Positions 25,590-37,164 of a stretch of 64,000 nucleotides of DNA are shown here, one piece after another. The notes under the pieces are model-generated. The model made no database searches. It was not told the origin of the DNA and saw nothing but the letters and a program-made list of their open reading frames with translations. This DNA comes from Impatiens glandulifera (lineage: Eukaryota; Streptophyta; Magnoliopsida; Ericales; Balsaminaceae): assembly GCF_907164915.1 (NCBI RefSeq), contig NC_061865.1, positions 50,627,363 through 50,691,362 on the forward strand, given 5' to 3'. The position numbers and the translations under genes were made by a program. Each line of letters begins with the position of its first letter. The stretch's first letter is position 1.

Positions 25590-26160
25590 TCAAAGAAGTA
25601 TTAATACCAAGCTTATCATCGTATACATAATCTAGCTACTATACATGGGTAAATCGAAGAGTAGTTAGGCGAATAAAAAACATCAACCTTCATGGTTGGA
25701 TTTCAGAACAAAAAAAAGGAAAACACTAAAACAAAGAAAGGCCTAATTGAGCACTCACGAGAACCCTAAAAAATTGTGGATATGAATCCTTCCAAGCTTG
25801 ATTGGAGACGCTTTTTTTTCTTCCCCCTCTCTTCTTTGCATCTAGGGGCTATTTATATAGAGCATTCCTCAAGGGTTTGGGCTTGGGCGACGATCTTAGG
25901 GTTTCGTATCCTTGGTCCTCTTTTGTTACAGCGTCGATCTGAAGGGTCTTGATCACTAGGAGGCTCTTTCCCCCTACGACATGTAACAATCAAAAGTTTG
26001 AAAGTTTTCTTGAATCAGCCGATACAGACTATGTTTGATCTTCAATAGGGAAAGAAAAAATATTTTTAGTGAAGAAGAGGAAATGTCGTAAGGCACGTGT
26101 GCTAGTATACGTCTAGGCATTTTGGAGTTTCCTTAAAGGAGTCATTGCCAATTATTTTTT
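25590..26160 (-). mobile_element. Possible retrotransposon LTR fragment
   Basis: On the minus strand a strong TATA box (CTATATAAATAGCCCC, around 25846-25861) is followed by a purine-rich leader, as in plant LTR promoters. The GC content is above that of its neighbours and there is no ORF. No second copy or termini were found, so it could also be a stray promoter. Confidence 0.3.
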
Positions 26161-26167
26161 GCTCTGA

Positions 26168-26429
26168 TGCTCATGGAAGAAGGAGAAGAATGAGGTTAGA
26201 GTGCCGGTTTGTTTTTTAAAGTAGAAAAGAGATGGAAGAAAAACTTAATAATTTTCATTAAACTAAAATCATTTAAATACTACTAAATGACTAGATAGTG
26301 GATATAAAGTAGGGAAATACATGGACATGATCTATTAGAAACTCTCCTAGAAACCACTCACTAAACCACTAACTAAAACTGAATTACTAAAAATAAGGGA
26401 AAATAACAGAATTCAAGCAAACTTCAACA
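26168..26429 (-). repeat. Probable 3' LTR of the truncated copia element
   Basis: Ends in CTTCAACA at 26429. Next to it, on the minus strand, the purine tract CTCAAGAAAGAAGGAG (26430-26445) fits a polypurine tract in front of TGTTGAAG. The outer edge is uncertain; TG at 26168 is a guess. No matching 5' LTR was found in the window. Confidence 0.45.
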
Positions 26430-26445
26430 CTCCTTCTTTCTTGAG

Positions 26446-29400
26446 TTGCTGTAGATGCCAAGTTTCTACCTTAGAAACTCGAACTTGTTCCTCGGTAAGG
26501 CCTTGGTGAATATGTCTGCTAACTGAACTTCAGTCTTGTAGTATTTCAGCTTAACAGATCCCTCTTTTTACACTTACCTAAAAAAGAACAATTTGATATT
26601 GAAATGTTTGGTCTTCCCATGAAAAATAAGATTGTTTGAGATAGAAATTGCAGCTTGGTTGTCAACAAACACCTCTATACAATCTTTTTGTCTCAAGCTC
26701 AGATCAATTAACACTTTCTTCAGCCATAAAGCTTGATTTGTAGCAGCAGTAGTAGCAATGAACTCTTCTTCTGCCGTGGATTGTGCAATTATCTCATTCT
26801 TCTTACAGCACCATGAGAACACTCCTGAACTAAAACTAAAACAATAGACCGAAGTACTTCTCATATCATCAATAGATCCAGCCCAATCACTGTCTGAATA
26901 ACCCTGCAAAGAACACTTCAGACCTGTACTAAACTTAATGCCAAAGTCTGGTGTTCCTCTAACATATCTAAGAAACCTCTTAGCTGCTCTAAAATGAGTT
27001 TCAGTTGCACAGTTAGTAAATCTTGACAAAAGACTTATAGCATGCAATATATTAGGTCTGGTTGTTATCAAGTACATGAGACAGCCAACCAACCTTCTAT
27101 AGAGAGACTCATCAACTTTATCAGTTTCATCATTCTTGCTCAGTTTCTCCTTATGACACATATGAGTAGGCATACTTTTACAATCCTCCATTTTGAACTT
27201 CTTTAAAATCTCATTGACATACTTTTTCTGGTAAATGAAGATCTCATCAATTTTCTGCACCCTTTTAAACTCTTCAACAAGTTTAGCATTGTTTCCTGTT
27301 ACTAACAGGTCATCAATATGGGATGACAACAAAATTGATTTCATCACCTTTAACATAAAGAGTTGTTTCACTTAGGTTTTCTAAAGCCCAACTCCATCAA
27401 ATACTTATCAATTATGTTGTACCAGGCCATTGGAGCAAGTAGACTTCATCTTCATGCCCTTTCACAACAAACCCTTCAGGTTTTTCAACATAAATCTCCT
27501 CTTCAAGAACTCCATTCAAAAATGCAGATTTAACATCTAACTGATACATTTTCCAGCCCTTTTGAGCAGCCAAAGTAAGTAGCAATCTAATGGTATCTAA
27601 TCAAGAAAAAGAACAAATATTTCAGAAAAATCAACACCAAAAATCTGAGCATACCCTTTAACAACAATTCTTGCTTTGTGTTTGTTAATGGAGCCATTTG
27701 CATTCAGTTTGGTTCTGAACACCCACTTCACTCCTATCACCTTTATGTTCCTTGGCCTCTTTATAAGCTTCCAAGTATGATTCTTCTCGATCATAGTGAT
27801 CTCCTCTTTCATTGCAGCTCTCCATTTTGGATTCTTTTCAGCTTCCCAATAACTGCATGCTCACGGACTGCAACATTGCAACTCTAGTAGATATCAAAGA
27901 GCAATCTTGTGCCCCTCACTAGTTCATCATCCACCAACTCTTCTTCATTTAGTTGAGGATATGGAGTTGGTTCTACTTCTTCCCAATTCCAATTGTCATT
28001 CTCCATGAAGTGCACATCTCGACTTATCATAATCTTTCTAGTTTGAGGCTGAAAAATTCGACAAGCCTTTGAAAATGTGTTGTACCCCACAAAGATTCTA
28101 GCTTTAGTTTTTTATCTAGCTTATCTCTCTTGATTTGTGGTATATAAGAATAACACAAACACCCAAATACTTTAAGGTTTTTCACAGAAGGCTTGTAACC
28201 ATACCATGCCTCAAATGGTGTCCTTCCTTCTACAACCTTAAATGGTAGCCTATTGAGTAGAAAGACTACAATGTTTGCAGTCTCTGCCCATTACTCCTTG
28301 GGTAAGTCTTTCTCATGAAGCATACACCTTACCATCTCCATGATAGTGCGATTCTTTCTCTCACTCACTCCATTATTCTAAGGAGTGTATGGGTCTGTTA
28401 GTTGGTGTTGAACCTCAACTTCTTCACAGAACTAATTGAATTGTTCTAAGGTGTACTCCTTGCCATTATCAGACCTTAAGGCCTGAATCTTACAGCCACT
28501 TTGAGCTTCTATCCACTGTTTGAATCTCAAAAACACACCAGCAACTTCATACTTAAACTTGAGAAAATAGATCCAACACATCCTTGTATAGTCATCAATG
28601 AAAACTATGTAATACTTACTCTCATTTAGTGAAAGAGTTCTGTGAGGCCCATCAAGGTCTGTGTGAATCAATATTTGCCTCTCAGTTGCTCTCCAGTTTG
28701 CTGGCTTGAAGGGAAGTCTTGATTGCTTCCCTAATTGACAAGTCTTGCATTCTGACAAGTTAGCTTCTAATTGAGGAAACCCCTTTACAAACTCTTTCTT
28801 CTGCAAATTCAGTACTGTATTATGATGGAAATGGCTCAGCATTTTATGCAAAATCTCAGCTTGAGATATTGTAGCTGAATAGGCTGATTGCTCCTCCTTT
28901 AGTGGATCTAGTTCAAAGTTTTTCCCTTTCATGCTGACTTGAACACATTCACCCCATCTGCATCTTTGATTAGGCACTCCTTGCCCTCAAATATAACCTT
29001 TAAAACTCTTTCGAGTAGCTAACCAACACTTAATAAATTTTGATTGATGTTGGGCAAAAATAACACATCTTTAATCAAACTTAGTATTTGAGGAACTGCC
29101 TACTGCCACAGTCCCCTTTCTTTTGACTGTAATGTACTCTCCATTGCCAATTTTGACTTTGGAGTTTAATGATGTGTCTAGTTCTTTGAAGAGGCCTCAA
29201 TCAAATGTCATGTGGTAGGTGTAGCCATTGTCCACAAGCCAGTTATTACTTAAGCTATTTGCTGCAAAACAAGTTTCCACAAAGAGTTATTATCCTGGTC
29301 TGCAACTTGAGCCACATTTCATTGCTGAAGGTTCACTTGAGTCACATCCTTCTATTGCAGATTACTTTTGCAAATTTTCTGGTGATGCTCCATCATATGA

Positions 29401-29555
29401 CACTTCTCACACTGCACATCTGGCCTCCTCCAACATCTAAAAGGTGCATGACCTTTTTTCTCACAGTACTTACAAGGAGGAAAGTCTGGGTTAGAACTTC
29501 TACTTGTGCTTGGAGAATTTGAACATGTACTTTCCTTCTTGCTTTTCCAATTCTT
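26446..29555 (-). pseudogene. Ty1/copia gag-pol remnant, copy 1
   Basis: On the minus strand the order is two zinc knuckles (CKYCEKKGHAPFRC and a second CX2CX4HX4C, 29352-29570), protease-region WLVDNG remnants, integrase (28432-28977: the HHNTVLN zinc region, HTDLDGP, FIDDYTRMCW and RSDNGKEY), reverse transcriptase (27597-27812: KWVFRTKLN and VVKGYAQ) and the RT end with RNase H (26574-27371: DSDWAGSIDD and FVDNQAAI). Such an element encodes a polyprotein that copies RNA into DNA and integrates it. Frameshifts and stops separate every piece, and parts of RT are missing (around 27372-27596), so it is dead. Confidence 0.85.
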
Positions 29556-32360
29556 CAGCTTGGTTTTCAATAAACACCTCTATACAATCTTAATGTCTCA
29601 AGCTCAGATCAATTAGCACTTTCTTCAGCCATAAAGCTTGATTTGTAGCAGTAGTAGCAACAATGAACTCTGCTTCTACTGTGGATTGTGCAATTATCTC
29701 ATGCTTCTTACAGCACTATGAGAACACTCCTGAGCCAAAACTAAAACAATAGCCCGAAGTATTTCTCATATCATCAATAGATCCTGCCCAATCACTGTCT
29801 AAATAACCCTGCAAAGAACACTTCAGACCTGTACTGAACTTAATGCCAAAGTCTGGTGTTCCTCTAACATATCTAAGAAACCTCTTAGCTGCTCTAAAAT
29901 GAGTTTCAGTTGCACAATTAGTGATTAAAGACTTATATCATGCAATATATCAGGTCAGGTTGTTGTCAAGTACATGAGATAACCAACCAAACTTCTATAG
30001 AGAGCCTCATCAACTTTATCAGTTTCATCATTCTTGCTCAGTTTCTCCTCATGACACATAGAGTAGACATACTTTTGCAATTCTCCATTTTGAACTTTTT
30101 TAAGATCTAATAGGCATACTTTTTCTGGTAAATGAAGATCTCATCAATTTTCTGCATAATTTCCATCCCAAGAAAATATGCCATCTCTCATAAATTTGTT
30201 ATCTCAAAAGAACTTTGCATATCCCTTTTAAACTCTTCAACATGCTTAGCATTGTTTCCTGTTACTAACAGGTCATCAACATATAAAGGGATGACAACAA
30301 AATTGATTTCATCACCTTTAACATAAATAGTTGCTTCACTTAGGCTTTTTCTAAATCCCAACACTATCAAATATTTATTAATTCTGTACTAGGCCCTTTG
30401 AGCCTGTTTCAGTCCATACAACGCTTTTTTGAGCAAGTAGACTTCATCTTCATGCCCTTTTACAACAAATCCTTCAAGTTGCTCAACATAAATCTCCTCT
30501 TCAAGAACTCCATTAAAAAATGTAGATTTAACATCTAGCTGATACACTTTCCAGCCTTTTGAGCAGCCAAAGTAAGTAGCAATTTAATGGTATTTAATCT
30601 AGCTACAAGAGCAAATGTTTCAGAAAAATCAACACAAAAAATCTGAGCATACCCTTTAACAACAAGTCTTTCTTTGTGTTTGTTAATGGAGCCATTTGTA
30701 TTCAGTTTGATTCTGAACACCCACTTCACTCCTATCTCATTTCCGTCCCTTGGCCTCTTTACAAGTTTCCAAGTATTATTCTTCTCGATCATAGTGATCT
30801 TCTCTTTCATTTCAGCTCTCTATTTTGGATTCTTTTCAGCTTTCCAATAATCTACAGACTCAAGGACTGCAACATTGCAACTCTAGTAGATATCAGAGAG
30901 CAATCTTGTGCCCCTCAATGGTTCATAATCCACCAACTCTTCTTCATTCAATTAAGGATATGGAGTTGGTTCTACTTCTTCCCAATTCCAATTGTCATTC
31001 TCCATGAAGTGCACATCTCGACTTATCATATCTTTCTAGTTTGAGGCTGAAATATTCGACAAGCCTTTGAAAATGTATTGTACCCCACAAAGATTCTAGC
31101 TTCAGTTTTTTTATCTAGCTTATCTCTCTTGATTTGTGGTATATAAGAATAACACAAACACCCAAATACTTTAAGGTTTTTCACAGAAGGCTTGTAACCA
31201 TACCATGCCTCAAATGGTGTCCTTCCTTCTACAACCTTAGTTGGTAGCCTATTGAGTAGAAAGACTACAATGTTTGCAGTCTCTGCCCATTACTCCTTGG
31301 GTAAGTCTTTCTCATGAAGCATACACCTTACCATCTCCATGATAGTGCGATTTTTTCTCTCACTCACTCCATTCTTCTAAGGAGTGTATGGGTCTGTCAG
31401 TTGGTGTTGAACCTCAACTTCTTCACATAACTGATTGAATTGTTCTAAGGTGTACTCCTTGCCATTATCAGACCTTAAGGCCTGAATCTTACAGCCACTC
31501 TGAGCTTCTATCCACTGTTTGAATCTAAAAAAAAACCAACAACTTCAGACTTGAACTTGAGAAAATAGATCCAACACATCCTTATATAGTCATCAATGAA
31601 AACTATGTAATACTTACTCTCATTTAGTGAAAGAGTTCTGTGAGGCCCAACAAGGTATGTGTGAATCAATTTTTGCCTCTCAGTTGCTCTCCAGGTTGCT
31701 GGCTTGAAAAGAAGTCTTGATTGCTTCCCTAATTTACAAGCCTTGCATTCTGGCAAGTTAGCTTCTAATTGAGGCAACCCTTTACAAACTCTTTCTTCTG
31801 CAAATTCATTACTGTATTATGATGGAAATTGCCCAGCCTTTTATGCCAAATCTCAGCTTGAGATATTGTAGTTGAATAGACTGATTGCTCGTCCTTTAGT
31901 GGATCTAGTTCAAAGCTTTTCCCTTTCATTCCGACTTTGAACACATTCACCCCATTTGCATATTTGATTAGGCACTCCTTGTCCTAAAAGATTACCTTTA
32001 AACCTCTTTCGAGTAGCTGACCAACACTTAATAAATTTTGATTGATGTTGGGCACAAATAACACATCTTTAATCAACTTAGTATTTGAGGAACTGCCTAC
32101 TACCACAATCCCTTTTCCTTTGACTGCAATGTACTCTCCATTGCCAATTTTGACTTTGGAGTTGAATGATGTGTCCAGTTCTTTGAAGAGGCCTCGATCA
32201 AATGTCATGTGGTTGGTGTAGCTATTGTCCACAAGCCAGTTATTACTTAAGCTATTTGATGCAAAACAAGTTGCCACAAAGAGTTGCTCCTCCTGGTCTA
32301 CAACTTGAGCCACATTTCTTTGCTGAAGGTTCACTTGAGTCATATGACACTTCTCACACT
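26651..32360 (-). repeat. Tandem duplication of a ~2.9-kb copia block
   Basis: The block from 26651 to about 29413 repeats at 29556 to about 32360 in the same orientation, offset by 2905 bp at the start. Both copies start with CAGCTTGGTT (26651-26660 and 29556-29565). At the junction this 10-mer also ends the gag fragment of copy 1, so the joint has microhomology. Copy 2 lacks about 60 bp where copy 1 has the sequence between GAGTCA and TATGACAC near 29340-29400. Confidence 0.82.
29556..32360 (-). pseudogene. Ty1/copia gag-pol remnant, copy 2
   Basis: Minus strand: protease region (31984-32343, WLVDNSYTNHMTFDRG and NQNLLSVGQL), GAG-pre-integrase and integrase (31508-31950, with HTYLVGP where copy 1 has HTDLDGP, so a catalytic Asp is lost), RT (30535-30810) and the RT active-site segment YVDDLLVTGN (within 30188-30370). 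RNase H sequence then runs to the junction at 29556. Many frameshifts. It abuts the gypsy remnant at about 32361. Confidence 0.83.
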
Positions 32361-33890
32361 AAGGAATTTCCACACTATGTTCACATCCTTGTAACTTAAG
32401 GAATTCCATACAGAAAACACTAAGGAAGATTTTATCCCGATCACTCATAATTGACTTCGGCATTCTGTGAAATTTGAAGACATTGTTAAGAAAGATTTTT
32501 GCCACTATTTTTGCTATGAACGGATGTTGCAACCCCATGAAATGAGCCATTTTTTACAGTTTGTCTACAACCACGAAGATCACAGTTTTACCCTCTACTT
32601 TAGGTAAGTTTTCAATGAAGTCCATAGAGATTGATTTCCAAACTCCTTTAGGAATTGTTAACGATTGTAGGAGTCCCTTTGGAGTTATCGTCTCTCCTTT
32701 GTTTCTTTGGCATATATATTGCATGTTCGTATAAACTCTCTTACATCCCTGACCATTTCTACACATGAATAAGTCAACCGTAATTTTTAAGTGTAAATAG
32801 ATTACCTGAATATCCAATAGTGGACTTGAGTGCATTGAGGCAATGAGGATCGACAACAGTTCAGTATCAAAGTCAACTACCAACTTCCCTTTTTTCGAAA
32901 AGTACCATCTATGAATGTAAATTTTGGATGTGAACTTTCATCTTTTTTTTATTTCCTCAATTAGCTTGATTAGGTTTGGTTTTGAACTCCAAGTTAAATG
33001 TATGCGTTTAATTATAGGAGAATGATACACCGACAGTCCTGCACATTGTACTTCTATACCTCTTCTAGAGAAGTCATATCCCACCAACGTATAGAGGTAT
33101 TTTTCTTGTGCAGATTTTTGAACTCTTTGTTCCAAGAGATACTTCAGCGACTCATGATCTGCTTTAACGACAAAAGGTTTATATCGTAAGTAGTGCCGCC
33201 CCGAAGATTGAGCTTCCCCAACCCTAGGGTAGAAAATGTGAAAAGAATTTGGCTGCACTAATTTTATTTTAAAAAAACTGTTTTTGGTGAGATTTGAACC
33301 TATAACCAAATATTTTTTTTTATTTTCCATCCTAAACCACTATGCTACATAATTTTATGTTAAAATAATTAATATATTTAACTAAATAATCTAATATTTT
33401 TATTAAATTGGTTGCACTAGGGGATGGACTATCCTAGCCCGGGGGCTTGTCGGGCTTACTTTAAGGCCGGCCCTAACCGTAAGTAAGTTCTCCATTTCTC
33501 AATTAAAAATGTGAGGACCATGAGTTCCCTCTCATAAGCTGAAGATGAATTTTTATCACTAGGCAATGATCTGCTTATGAAGCCAATGCAATGATTCTCT
33601 TGCATAAGAACAACACCAATTCCGATGCCACTAGCCTCGGTTTCTACCACAAAGGGGATTGCAAAATCAGGAAGAGCCACTATTGGTGGGGAATTCATAC
33701 ATTATTTCACTTGGTTGAAAGAACCTCTACTTCTGAATTCCACTTAAATTTCCTCTTTTTTTTAGCAGGTTTATCAACGATTTAAATATTGCCCCATACC
33801 TTCGAATAAAACGCCGATAATATTCAATGAGGCCCAAAAATCCTCTCAGCTGCTTAATTGACTCAGGTACACGCCATGTATCTATTGTAG
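32361..33890 (-). pseudogene. Ty3/gypsy pol remnant (RT end, RNase H, integrase)
   Basis: Read on the minus strand from 33890: a [19 protein letters not shown]-thumb segment, RNase H (33456-33698, PDFAIPFVVETEASGIGIG and SAYERELMVL), then after an insertion HESLKYLLEQR (about 33120-33160). The integrase zinc region and core follow (32554-32883, WKSISMDFIENLP) and FKFHRMPKSIMSDRDKIF (32359-32550). This is chromodomain-type gypsy order: RT, RNase H, integrase. Stops and frameshifts are scattered, the RNase H is split by a MITE, and both LTRs and gag are gone. Confidence 0.8.
33191..33475. mobile_element. hAT-type MITE inside the gypsy RNase H
   Basis: A 285-bp insertion beginning TAGTGCCGCCC and ending, read inward on the minus strand, with TAGGGCCGGCC. 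The 8-bp flanks are ATCGTAAG (33183-33190) and ACCGTAAG (33476-33483), one mismatch apart, as expected for a hAT target duplication. Removing the insert and one flank rejoins the RNase H reading region. No ORF inside. Confidence 0.75.
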
Positions 33891-34178
33891 GCTAACTTGT
33901 AGATCTAAAAATTGAATCAACAGTATTGGTAGTTGGATTCCTCTTTAAATAATAAAGCTTTTTTTGGACATGATATAAATATTACCAAAGTTGACACAAT
34001 ACACTTTTCTTGTGGTGAAATCTTTTTTTATGTAGGACTTCATTATGTGAAATGTAAAAGAATTCACTCTTGATGACATTTATATTGAATTCATTATGGC
34101 TTGTGTGTTAGGATGGACTTATGATGTCTTTGATCTATATTTGGTAATTAAACCTCTAGTTTGTCTCCCTATTGTAGG
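33891..34178. other. Spacer between gypsy remnant and gene-fragment cluster
   Basis: No feature recognised; the left edge of the gene-fragment block must lie here or just beyond, but no clean terminus was seen. Confidence 0.4.
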
Positions 34179-35255
34179 TTGATGCTGCTCATTTGTCCCA
34201 ACAGATAAGAAAAAGATTTAACAATCAAGTAAGTGAGCCACAATTATACTATCAATTGAATTGAAACTCTCAGGTCAATGTTCCATATTTTTGCAAACAT
34301 TGACAATATAGCTCTACCCTTGTTTCTGTAGCATATGATCTAGATATTTATATTAATAACCTACCATAACCATTCTATTGGTCTTCCATAAAAGTTAATT
34401 TGTTGGTGCTTAGTGCTGAACTTATTTCAAGGACATGTATATTTCCCTTGTTCTTGCCGAACAACTATATTTAAATGCTTAGTTTTTACAACAAATGCAT
34501 ACTTGAGCTCTCTTTTCGGCTAGTTAGCCTAATTACTTACTCTATTACAAAACTCAAATTAGTTGAAGTATATATTTTCTCATCATATCACCAAATTTGG
34601 TTTTTATGCGGTTTATAGTAATGGCAACTAGAATAGCCTGATGCAAGACAAAAAAGAAGAATCAAATATAAGTGGCTAGGAATTTCTTAAGATATCCATG
34701 ATGATTCAATTTTTGCTCACTTCTGTTTCATTTAGTTTCTTCAGCTAGCGATAGTTCTTGTGATTATGCATATTATGGCCACATGACATAAGGTAACATT
34801 TGAGTATCAGGGTAGTAGATATATTTTTACTATTAATCAAACTTCTATAGAGGGTCAAGAGAAAAATGAAAGAGGGATGATTTCTACTGACACATATATT
34901 GTCTTCGAAGCTCCAAACTCCAGTGGAATAAAGGTAGACTTATCATTATTGTTCTCACATTCACCTATTAATGCATCTGTCGATTTGCATTTTTGTCTAG
35001 TTATTTAACTTCAACTGCATTTATGTAGAATTAAGGATGACGGGTCCTTTATCACTAATATTAATCAATATAATTATGTTTTCAATGGATTTATTATTAG
35101 GAAAATCTTTATATGCACCGTTGAACAAATTGAACCTGTAACCTTGGTAGGTTGTCAATCAACGTGAAGCTGCTAACATAAATATTTTTAGGCAGATAGA
35201 GTTCAATCTTGAGACACTAGGCATTGGTGGTCTGAGTGCGAAGTTTGTAGATATA
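34179..35255 (+). pseudogene. Fragment of an NSF (vesicle-fusing AAA ATPase) gene
   Basis: Three exons with intact AG/GT borders: 34179-34229 (VDAAHLSQQIRKRF), 34793-34933 (SIEGQEKNERGMISTDTYIV and APNSSGIK) and 35151-35255 ([18 protein letters not shown] and [12 protein letters not shown]). They match consecutive parts of the N-domain and start of D1 of plant NSF, which disassembles SNARE complexes with alpha-SNAP. The Walker motifs that follow in a real NSF are missing; the third exon ends shortly after FVDI. Introns are kept, so this was copied as DNA, not as mRNA. Confidence 0.75.
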
Positions 35256-35464
35256 TTAAATGCATATATCCATCATTATTTTGTAAAGTTCCCAATTTTT
35301 TTTGATAACTAAGGTATTACCGATTAGTTCCTTTTTTACTAGTGTTCTTCATATCATCTGTTCTTATAGTGCATCATTATCTTGTATTAGTGTTTATATG
35401 GCTGATAGTCTTTATATACGTGTTGATTCATTAAGTTTTTTAGGGGTATTGCCTACAGAAGTAG

Positions 35465-35967
35465 AGCTGCTGAAATTTGAATCTCTACAACAAGAAGATT
35501 CTAATAATAAAGAATGGTTGTTTGAACTTTATGGTGATCAACCAAAGAAACCACCAAGTAAAATGAATGATAAATGTGGTGGTGGAAAGAGAGAAGGATC
35601 AGAAAGCAAAGTAGATGCATCTTCGAGCTCTAGCACCTTTGAAGTGAATGACCTTGTATTTTTTGGGTAAGGCCTTGTGTTCCTTAAATTTACCTAAATT
35701 ATTTTTTGCAATCTCATGTGCTAATTTTCTATTGCAGAAGAAGTGATTTTGGAGTAGCAGTTGGCACTGAGAAAGATGATCCTATCAATGTATATGGTCT
35801 GGAAATATTATTATTTGTTCTCGTAGTCAACTATTCACTGATTCTTCTTGTTGCTAATTTTGAAGGACGGTTCTGTAAGACCAATTGTGATGACCTTGAT
35901 GCAAGTCAATTGAAACGTGGATCTTTTGATAGAAAATTCACAACATTAGATAATTATTGTCTAAATG
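35465..35967 (+). pseudogene. Fragment of an Spt5/KTF1-like (SPT5L) gene
   Basis: Exon 35465-35666 carries an acidic/serine-rich linker ending EVNDLVFF. After a GTAAGG...GCAG intron, the exon from 35738 continues GRSDFGVAVGTEKDDPINV, a KOW-type segment. Further on, GSFDRKFTTLD (about 35920-35957) matches the next stretch of such proteins. The best remembered match is the plant Spt5-like KTF1, a partner in RNA-directed DNA methylation; canonical Spt5 is a second choice. The segment between the two matching blocks is disrupted and the rest of the gene is absent. Confidence 0.55.
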
Positions 35968-36224
35968 TAAAATTTGTTTTTCATTTAATGGTATTGAGTT
36001 TTGATCCATAATTAGTGTCTAATATGTTTTCACAAGTTCATGTTAAAATGTCAACTTGAGCAGTGTGTTATGTTATGAGTTTGTAAAAGAGGTTTTAATT
36101 TAAGACTTGGTTTCCAACTTGATCTTAGCCTTTTGATGACTACCTTGGAAACAACATTCTTGAAAATGTTTGTTGTGAATGCATATTTCTCTTCTAAATA
36201 TTTGGTGCATTATTAAAAATATGA

Positions 36225-36420
36225 GTAATAGCTAGCAATAATAGTGATTGGTGTAAATGCTGATAATAGTGATTGGTTATAATTCCAATAGTTACTATCT
36301 TGATAATAGCGATTGGTATTTAAACCAATCGCTAATAAATTACATATACTCCAATTGAAGACCGCGCCATGTGGCGCAATTATATGCGGCTTTTATTAAT
36401 TGATATACCAATCGCGGTAG
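36225..36420. repeat. Sub-terminal-type palindromic GCGATTGGT repeats
   Basis: Several copies of (A)GCGATTGGT and its complement ACCAATCGC, including GCGATTGGTATTTAAACCAATCGC around 36308-36331. The same motif forms the array at 44040-44419. Probably part of the same CACTA family or element. Confidence 0.55.
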
Positions 36421-36738
36421 GCTTTTATTTTATTATATTTCTCTCTTTCCTATTAGAGGAGGGATATATGGTTTTTATATTTGAGATGAGAGATCCTTAG
36501 AGAGAGCGCGTTTTGAAGACGAAGACGGCTCGTGATAGGAATCTCGAGAAGCTGAAAGACCTATATTTGAATGTGATTGGGATAGTTAGATGATCTTGGG
36601 TTGATGGGACGGCTCTTGGATGAGTTAGATTTACTTCAAAGACGTTCAAAAGACCTAGATTTGAATGTGATTTGGATAGTTGCCATACATCAATGGCCAT
36701 GAATCATGTGGCATACTGGTTGGGATAGTTGTTGTTGT

Positions 36739-37102
36739 TGTTAGGATTTGTATCTCCCAAATCCGACCTGCTTGAAAACAATCTGTAAAAACACAAGAAA
36801 GAAGAATACAAGAACACACAGATTTATAGTGGTTCATTCAAATTGAGCTACATCCACTTCAGCCACCACCAGATTTACTATGAAGAAGAAGAATGAATAC
36901 AGAGTTTTTGCCTCACATCTCTCTAGAATTCTGTCTACCCCAATGTAAACCCTTAATAATTACATATTTATAGGGTAAACATTCAGGTAATAAACCTAAA
37001 TAACTTTGGTTAGGCCCAAGCCCAAAACCAAAAAAGATAAACCCTATAAACTCTAATTAACAATATAGAGTTTATTATAAGTGTAGGCTCCATAACTCAA
37101 CA
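36739..37102 (-). repeat. Copia 3' LTR
   Basis: 364 bp, TGTTAGG to CTCAACA; adjacent to the polypurine tract at 37103-37113. Confidence 0.9.
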
Positions 37103-37113
37103 ATCTCCCACTT
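37103..37113 (-). promoter_or_regulatory. Copia polypurine tract
   Basis: AAGTGGGAGAT on the minus strand directly before the 3' LTR. Confidence 0.7.
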
Positions 37114-37164
37114 GGAGACTAACTTCATCATCTCTCGATCGGTAGTGGCTTTCCATTTGGTTTC

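Noticed and set aside
26159..26172. GCTCTGATGC as a primer-binding site
   Set aside because: Only partly matches the tRNA-iMet site, and its order relative to the LTR does not fit the copia element on the right.
29205..33785. Several plus-strand ORFs
   Set aside because: Antisense frames of copia and gypsy pol remnants.
35325..35345. CCTTTTTTACTAGTG as a further CACTA right end
   Set aside because: Resembles the 44419 terminus but lacks the GCGATTGGT array next to it and has no plausible partner; chance similarity is possible.
36497..36837. Short minus ORFs left of and into the copia LTR
   Set aside because: Cross the element boundary and show no motif.
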